Part shown: one piece after another, positions 58,531 to 64,000 of the stretch
Layout: each line of letters starts with the position of its first letter
How positions within the stretch are numbered: position 1 is the first letter of the stretch
Origin: Himantopus leucocephalus
Taxonomy: Eukaryota > Chordata > Aves > Charadriiformes > Recurvirostridae
DNA length: 64,000 nucleotides
Direction: 5' to 3'
Assembly: GCA_003993805.1 (NCBI GenBank)
Contig: RSEF01000006.1
Span: 27,313,402-27,377,401, forward strand
The notes under the pieces: model-generated
What the model was told of the DNA's origin: nothing
The model's database searches: none
The model's input: the letters and a program-made list of their open reading frames with translations, nothing else
Made by a program: the position numbers and the translations under genes

Positions 58531-61500
58531 AGCATTAATTTGTTAGTGTTTATAGACCAGTCAGTACTACTGGGTGAGAGGTTGGACCAGACCATGTAAA
58601 GACAATATAATATCGATGGCAGCCAGCTAAAGAGAAAATTGACGATTCAAAAATAGAAGGGAAAGAAAGAACAACAGGAGACAGAGTTCGGTGAATAATA
58701 GATCTTTCATTCCTGGGGCAGGCTGAAAATGATTAAAAAAATTGCTCACAGCTTAATGGCAACAAACTCTTAAAAACGCAAACACAAAATCTAAAAAATA
58801 ATAAAATACTGATTTTTAATTTCATAAGGTATTTTTTTTAACTTGAAATTAAAAGTCTTGAGATTTTTCTTTCTTTTTGATTTGTGTTCTTTTACTGTCA
58901 TGTAATAATTTAAAAATGTCTTTTCAAGGCAAAATATTTTTTAGCTTTGAAACTCCTTTGTTCAACAAAAATGGCACTTCAAAGTGCCATTCAGATTTTT
59001 AATATTTTTTTTACATATATTTTAAAAATGTCATCTTCTTTTCAATTAATAGTATTAACCAAATCTGGTATTAGTAGCCAAGTTCCAGTCCAGTTTTTAG
59101 TTACTTCAAGACCAATTTTGGGAAAACTGACTGTTAATTCAGTGTCCGCTTATATATGTAATACCTGGTTAGAGAGAGGAAGGAGCTGAACAGCTGAGGG
59201 TGCAATGAGCAAGAAAGGGAGCATCAAAGTGAAGGAATATTTTATACAGAGAAAATGGGAGATGGAGAAAAGTTAAAAGAGGAAGAATTTAATGATTCAC
59301 AGGGAGAGGAATAGGAATAATATGCTAGAAAATAATAATGCAAAAACCACAGACTATCAGTTCCCACCGAATTTTAGGCAGAATGGAGTTTTGTAAGTCA
59401 GGTGCCCAGATGTCATGAACTTCCACTGCAAGAAAGGCAGGAAAAAAGCCTTGACAGGAGGTGCTGCACCTGAGATCAAAATATCTCTTCAGATCAATGC
59501 GTGTTTCTTCACTGAAAACATAAGGTGCCAAAGGTGACCAGACTCCTTCATCAGACTTTCTGCTTAGGTGCCAACAGTTAGGTGAGATGAAACCAGCCAA
59601 GGCTTTTTAAAAAGTGTATTTATATTTTTTTGTTTCGTGGTCTTTTCCTCACGTACATCTGGTATCTAAGGTTGGGGAAAAGACTGGTGAGCCGGCATGG
59701 TTTATTTCTAGTATTATATAGGGAGTTGCATTATAGGTCATGGAAGAAAGGGATAAATTACGTAAAATTCCTCATGGTTCCTTGAGGAATCACAAAACTT
59801 GCTGGCAGTAGCACTCAGGCCACTGGCATGGATACCTGGGTCCTGCACCAAAAGACAGTGGCTCAGACAATCATACAAAGAAAAACTAGAAAATAGGTCT
59901 GAGTGCCCTGAAGAATTAACTACCCTTAGTTCTGCTGCCTTTTTGATTCTGTCAAGAATAATATTAACCCTTCTTTAGAGTTTTGCAGTGGGACAGACAA
60001 GCCAACATCTTGGCATCTGCTCATCTTGGTTGTGGATCTCAGTGCCCAGACGACAGATAATTATACCAGCTCTTTGTTTAGCTCCAGGCTGCAGCGTGGA
60101 CCTGATTTGTCTTAACTGCCCCAGTAATCCTTATACTTGGGCCTCCCTGGTACAAAAGCCCCTTGACTGAGCACTGGGTTGAAAACAAAGATGTTCCAAG
60201 GTCCAGGTTATTTTCCATATCCTTTTGTCATTAGCTTTATGCCCACGATATTGCGACTGCCATTCTCCAAGATCAATGCTTTCAAAATATTTATTCTGCT
60301 GTTTACATCTTCTGAAAAGTCATGTGCCGCCTACCACTGACCTTTCTGAAATGCATGTATACAGTGCATTAGTGCCACTAAATTGGCAATAGAAGTAAAT
60401 GATAGCTGTTGTAAGACTGCTTTGTTTGATCCTTTTTCTGTTCATGTTAGTACTCAATTACAGTAATTGCCAGATCCTTTTTCTTTCCAAAAGAAAGCTG
60501 ACTTCCAGAATAACCCTTCTGCATTATTCCAAGTAAAATCAGAGCCAGAAGGCTCCCATAGAGGTTCAGCATTCCCTGCTTTGAAATAGAACAAACATTC
60601 GCATGGTATGAGCTGTTGGGTTCTTTCTTTTTTGGCTGCCACAAGCTTAAATTCTTATGTTGCTTTCACAAGAGCTAATGAATGATAACTCATTGCATTT
60701 CCTGGGCACCAACCAATGTCAGTGGCCCACCAGTTATGTCATCAGGACCTTTTACTCAAAAGCTGCAGGCCGATGCTCACAATTCCAGCATGAAAACCTG
60801 TAGCTGCAAATTTCTGGAGGATCAGGTTATAGTCATCCCCAGGGAATGCTTGCCTGAACCTGCTCTTACATGCAGGAATCTCTCCTCTCTGCCACTGAAT
60901 CACAGCATTCTCCATTCTCTCTGCAGTGACATAATGGCCATGAAGAATACGTTCCTTTAACTGATGTTGGGCCTGAAACAAGTCTCCTTTGTGTCTGTTC
61001 TGTGAATTCATTGGTCCATTGCCAAGAAGAGTATTTTTGCCAACAGATATCAAACTAGCTGATACTGAAGCTTTTGATTAAAATGAATTTAGAGTCATCT
61101 AGCCATAATAACTAAATAGTTATTTCAGTGGTTATTATGTCTTTACTGTGAGACATCTCATCACAGAGGCAGATTGCATGAATCAAAGTAATTGTACGTT
61201 GTGGAGACTGGCAATGACAACTTTAGCTGCCTTCACTAGACAAACTTCTCTTCTGAGCTGTTGTGTAAAATATGGAGCGAGAGAACATCTCTGTTGTGTC
61301 TGAGGCACTCTGAGTGAAGAATTTCTGTCTAGCGTCTTCGCTCTTCCCAGCAGTTCTCTCCTCAGTGACTGTATCTGCTGCTTCATTTGAAATGATAAAA
61401 AAAAAGGGATACAGAACATCAAAGTATTTCTTTGTATAATGTTGAAAAATTATAAAAAGGACAAATTAGGAGTCTAAGCTCTTAGATTCCAAAAAAGCAG

Positions 61501-63759
61501 TTCAACTTCTCCACTTATCAGCATCATTAATTCAATTCCCAGGTGCAGTGGAGTTCAAACCTCCTTGCTTCTCAGATTGCAGATTACAGTCAGGACATGA
61601 ACTTTGCCTCGGGCTGGGGCTTTCAGCTCATCCAGACTCTTGGCTCTGTGGTGCAGGACTAGGAGGCCCAGCAGGGCCCATTTGCCAGGTCATCTGAAGT
61701 TTGGCTGCCTCACTGGAGTGCAAACAATTAAGTAAGCATCCCAACAATTCACAAAGCAGTTTGGCAAGAAACTGGGCAGGGATATACAGGAGGTTTATAA
61801 AAATGCATCCCACTGGGTAAATTATTTTGGTTTCAACAAATCATTATTGTTTTTTCTGATAACAAAGTACTTATTTGATCATCCTTACGATACCTTACCT
61901 ATGGTTTTCTGAAGCCTTTTTTAAAGCGGTGTACCTGCAGAACTGACATCCATCTCTCCAAACCGCACTGTTTCAAAAGGATCTGTAACTCCAGAATTAC
62001 ACACAGCATCAGATCCCCATCCTGCGGTGAGAATACATTAACCTACTACAAGTCTGACTGTCTTTCCCCTATCCATACATTTTTCAGACTGTTGCATCAG
62101 TATATCAATATCCATCAGTGGCTATAACTTCTTGTAGGGTTGCCAAAAATTTAAGAATATAAAGAAATGCTTCTTATAACCTTATAAGATTGTGGGGTAG
62201 TTATTTGGTGTCACAGGGTATCTTAATACAATGTGATCCCATAAAATTCAGCCATGAATCTAGTGTAGAATCATCAACTAAGGCTAGAAAAAAGTACTAA
62301 AAGTTCTCCTGAGTGATTCTTTCCTTTAATATATTCTAATATTTTTGGAAGATGTTAAAGATCTTGTTGAACTCTGGATCAAGTACAGCACGAGCTGTAC
62401 CTTTCTTTCGGAGCATTTCAGTTCTCTTTTAAATAATGGATCTGAGCAAACCAAACATACCTCATGTGAGGATGTTGAAATTAGATATGGTCCCTTATGG
62501 TTCATGTTCAGGCAAACCTTAATGGCAGTATGAAGTTAATATTGAAATGAACTTAGATGAGAGTATTTTAATCTATATATTTATGATTGAGCTGATTTCC
62601 TTTGCAGCTAAAGGAAAGAAAATAAGTTCTCCAGTGGTGCTTTTCTTCCATTCCAAGTCTTTATATTCAAATGTCAATATGCAATGTTGCAAGATGGATA
62701 TTTATAATTACTCTGATTTCATTAGCTAAAAAGCCAGAATTAGATGGTAAAAATTAGATTTTAATGAACAATTTCAACATGAGGAAGTTATGAATTGGTG
62801 TCTTGAGGATATCATCATGACTTAGAAATGAGGCAAATTAGACAAGTCCAATAGGAAAAAAAAATGGCAAGGTTGAGAGGAGATTAAAATAACTTCAAAC
62901 AGAGCAGAGGGGTAGAAGGAGTACAGAAGAATATGGAATTAGCTTTAAAATCTTAATTCTTGCTTTAATATTGCAAAATCATTCTAAACAACGTTGGCAG
63001 AAATTGGGGAAAAGACTTTAACAGCAGGCAAACACCAGGCTGGGGAGAATAAAGGTATCCAACAGAGCAACACATGCTGCTACTCGGCCTATCGCTGTTT
63101 TGAAATCAGTGAGGCCACCTGCACTGAAAAAAGCGTCCATGCAGACTGCATATATAATACCCACTTTTGCTTCAAAATAGGCCCAGAGTGGCTGTGCGCT
63201 TTTGGCCTGTGAATGTGTTGACCCTGCGAGTGAGTCAAAAGCTCTCTTTTTCAGTGAGGAAAAAAAATAATCTGAAATTAACCAAGGTTTTGAGAACTAG
63301 GGATGAAAGGCAGCTGTTTACAACAGGTTAAATAAAAAATAAATACAGAAATCTCTTCACCATGTACTCTGCAGGTGTATGTGGATTACACGCATACTGT
63401 GGTAGATATCTGAGTTGGACAACTCTGGGCTGAAGTTTTTATCAACTGAATGGATGAGGCTGAGAAGGAAAGGGGAAGGAATCAGTGGAATCAAGAAGTG
63501 ATCAGACTGCTTAAAAGGTCAAACACTTGGAAACAAATCTGAGGTGTCCTGAATCCTAATGCAATATCATCCTCATTAAACTGTGTCATGGCCTAAAGCA
63601 AATGCTCGGTATAACTGTTTTTACTGCAGCCATTTTAAAATGATGGCTCTTGTGGCATACGCATGTCTCATTTGTTATATACAGTCATGCAAGCCACACA
63701 GATGACTGTTAATGCTACCCTCTCTCCCCCTCAAGTATTAAATAAACTCAGAAATTACA
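58531..63759. other. Noncoding DNA, no gene seen
   Basis: It holds a perfect inverted repeat at 58970-58991 in AT-rich sequence. A minus-strand frame of 103 codons at 60742-61053 has a faint, unconvincing likeness to the C-terminal part of mariner-type transposases. Other frames are short. No splice pair or RNA gene is supported. Confidence 0.6.
58970..58991. repeat. Perfect 10-bp inverted repeat
   Basis: AATGGCACTT (58970-58979) and its reverse complement AAGTGCCATT (58982-58991) are separated by CA. The flanks do not extend the pairing. Confidence 0.9.
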
Positions 63760-63880
63760 ATGACATTAAAAACACTTCGAGCAATTTTATGTGATCATTA
63801 AGTCAGAATATTCTACGCTGGAGGCTTCTGCTATGCAGCAGCCTTGAAATTACTTAGATCAATTAAGTGCATTATATTTT
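63760..63880. promoter_or_regulatory. Candidate conserved noncoding element
   Basis: Complex unique sequence includes GATCAATTAAGTGC (with an NKX2-type TTAAGTG word), a TCATTAAGTCAG word and a short CTGCTATGCAGCAG near-palindrome. There is no coding frame. This is inferred from texture and motif content only. Confidence 0.18.
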
Positions 63881-64000
63881 ATATGGAATACAGGAAGGTG
63901 TTTTTTTGCCACTGTGGGAAAATATAAATAATGAAACAAGGAGTATCTCTTTGTAGTCCATTGTTGCTTTTCTCACTTCTGAATGTTTTCACTTGGTTGG
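63881..64000. other. Right edge, nothing recognised
   Basis: AT-rich sequence with no supported feature. The window ends inside unannotated DNA. Confidence 0.6.

Noticed and set aside
60742..61053. Minus-strand frame faintly like a mariner transposase C-terminus
   Set aside because: The likeness is limited to a few spaced residues. No catalytic motif, terminal inverted repeats or TA duplication were seen.
1..64000. CRISPR arrays, operons, phage or plasmid systems
   Set aside because: No regularly spaced repeats, no packed genes and no ribosome-binding sites. The DNA is clearly vertebrate.

Overview
This window is vertebrate nuclear DNA, most likely from a bird. There are no prokaryotic signs: no packed long open frames, no ribosome-binding sites and no operons. 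The bases are AT-rich with few CpG, and single-base runs and short microsatellites are scattered through it. Three degraded CR1-type LINE fragments are recognisable (11076-11145 on +, 42730-42930 on -, 58300-58530 on -). CR1 is the dominant retroelement of birds, turtles and crocodilians. I saw no mammalian Alu, B1 or young L1. The low density of recognisable repeats fits a bird best, but a turtle or crocodilian cannot be excluded.

No gene can be identified by name. The window reads as intergenic DNA or the inside of a very large intron. Several short stretches have exon-like properties: an open frame bounded by a good acceptor and donor, or an acceptor followed by a stop and a poly(A) signal. 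The best are 47953-48091 (+), 54896-55110 (+, terminal type), 11875-12050 (+) and 19908-20091 (-, terminal type). Weaker ones lie at 14161-14213, 16358-16433, 29989-30050 and 45573-45760. None of the predicted peptides belongs to a family I recognise. Their reading phases do not join into one frame, for example 47953-48091 cannot splice directly to 54896-55110. They may be exons of different genes, lncRNA exons, or chance.

Region by region: 1-11 kb is unannotated noncoding DNA with one candidate conserved element near 2.6 kb and possible ancient SINE or CR1 scraps near 5.0 and 8.55 kb. The stretch 11-20 kb holds a CR1 3' end, three weak-to-moderate exon candidates, a 12-bp perfect hairpin and a terminal-exon-like frame on the minus strand. 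The stretch 20-30 kb is noncoding with possible SINE remnants and two candidate conserved elements. The stretch 30-45 kb has a 29-base A run ending in an unresolved base, SINE-like remnants, perfect inverted repeats and a CR1 fragment. The stretch 45-56 kb holds the best exon candidates, a 27-nt run of perfect pyrimidine-purine alternation and an (AT)10 microsatellite. The stretch 56-64 kb has a CR1 fragment, an inverted repeat and a candidate conserved element at the right end.

No CRISPR array, tRNA or rRNA gene, intact transposon, provirus or evident new biological system was found. The most useful next steps are alignment to other bird genomes and to RNA-seq, to test the exon candidates and the candidate conserved elements.
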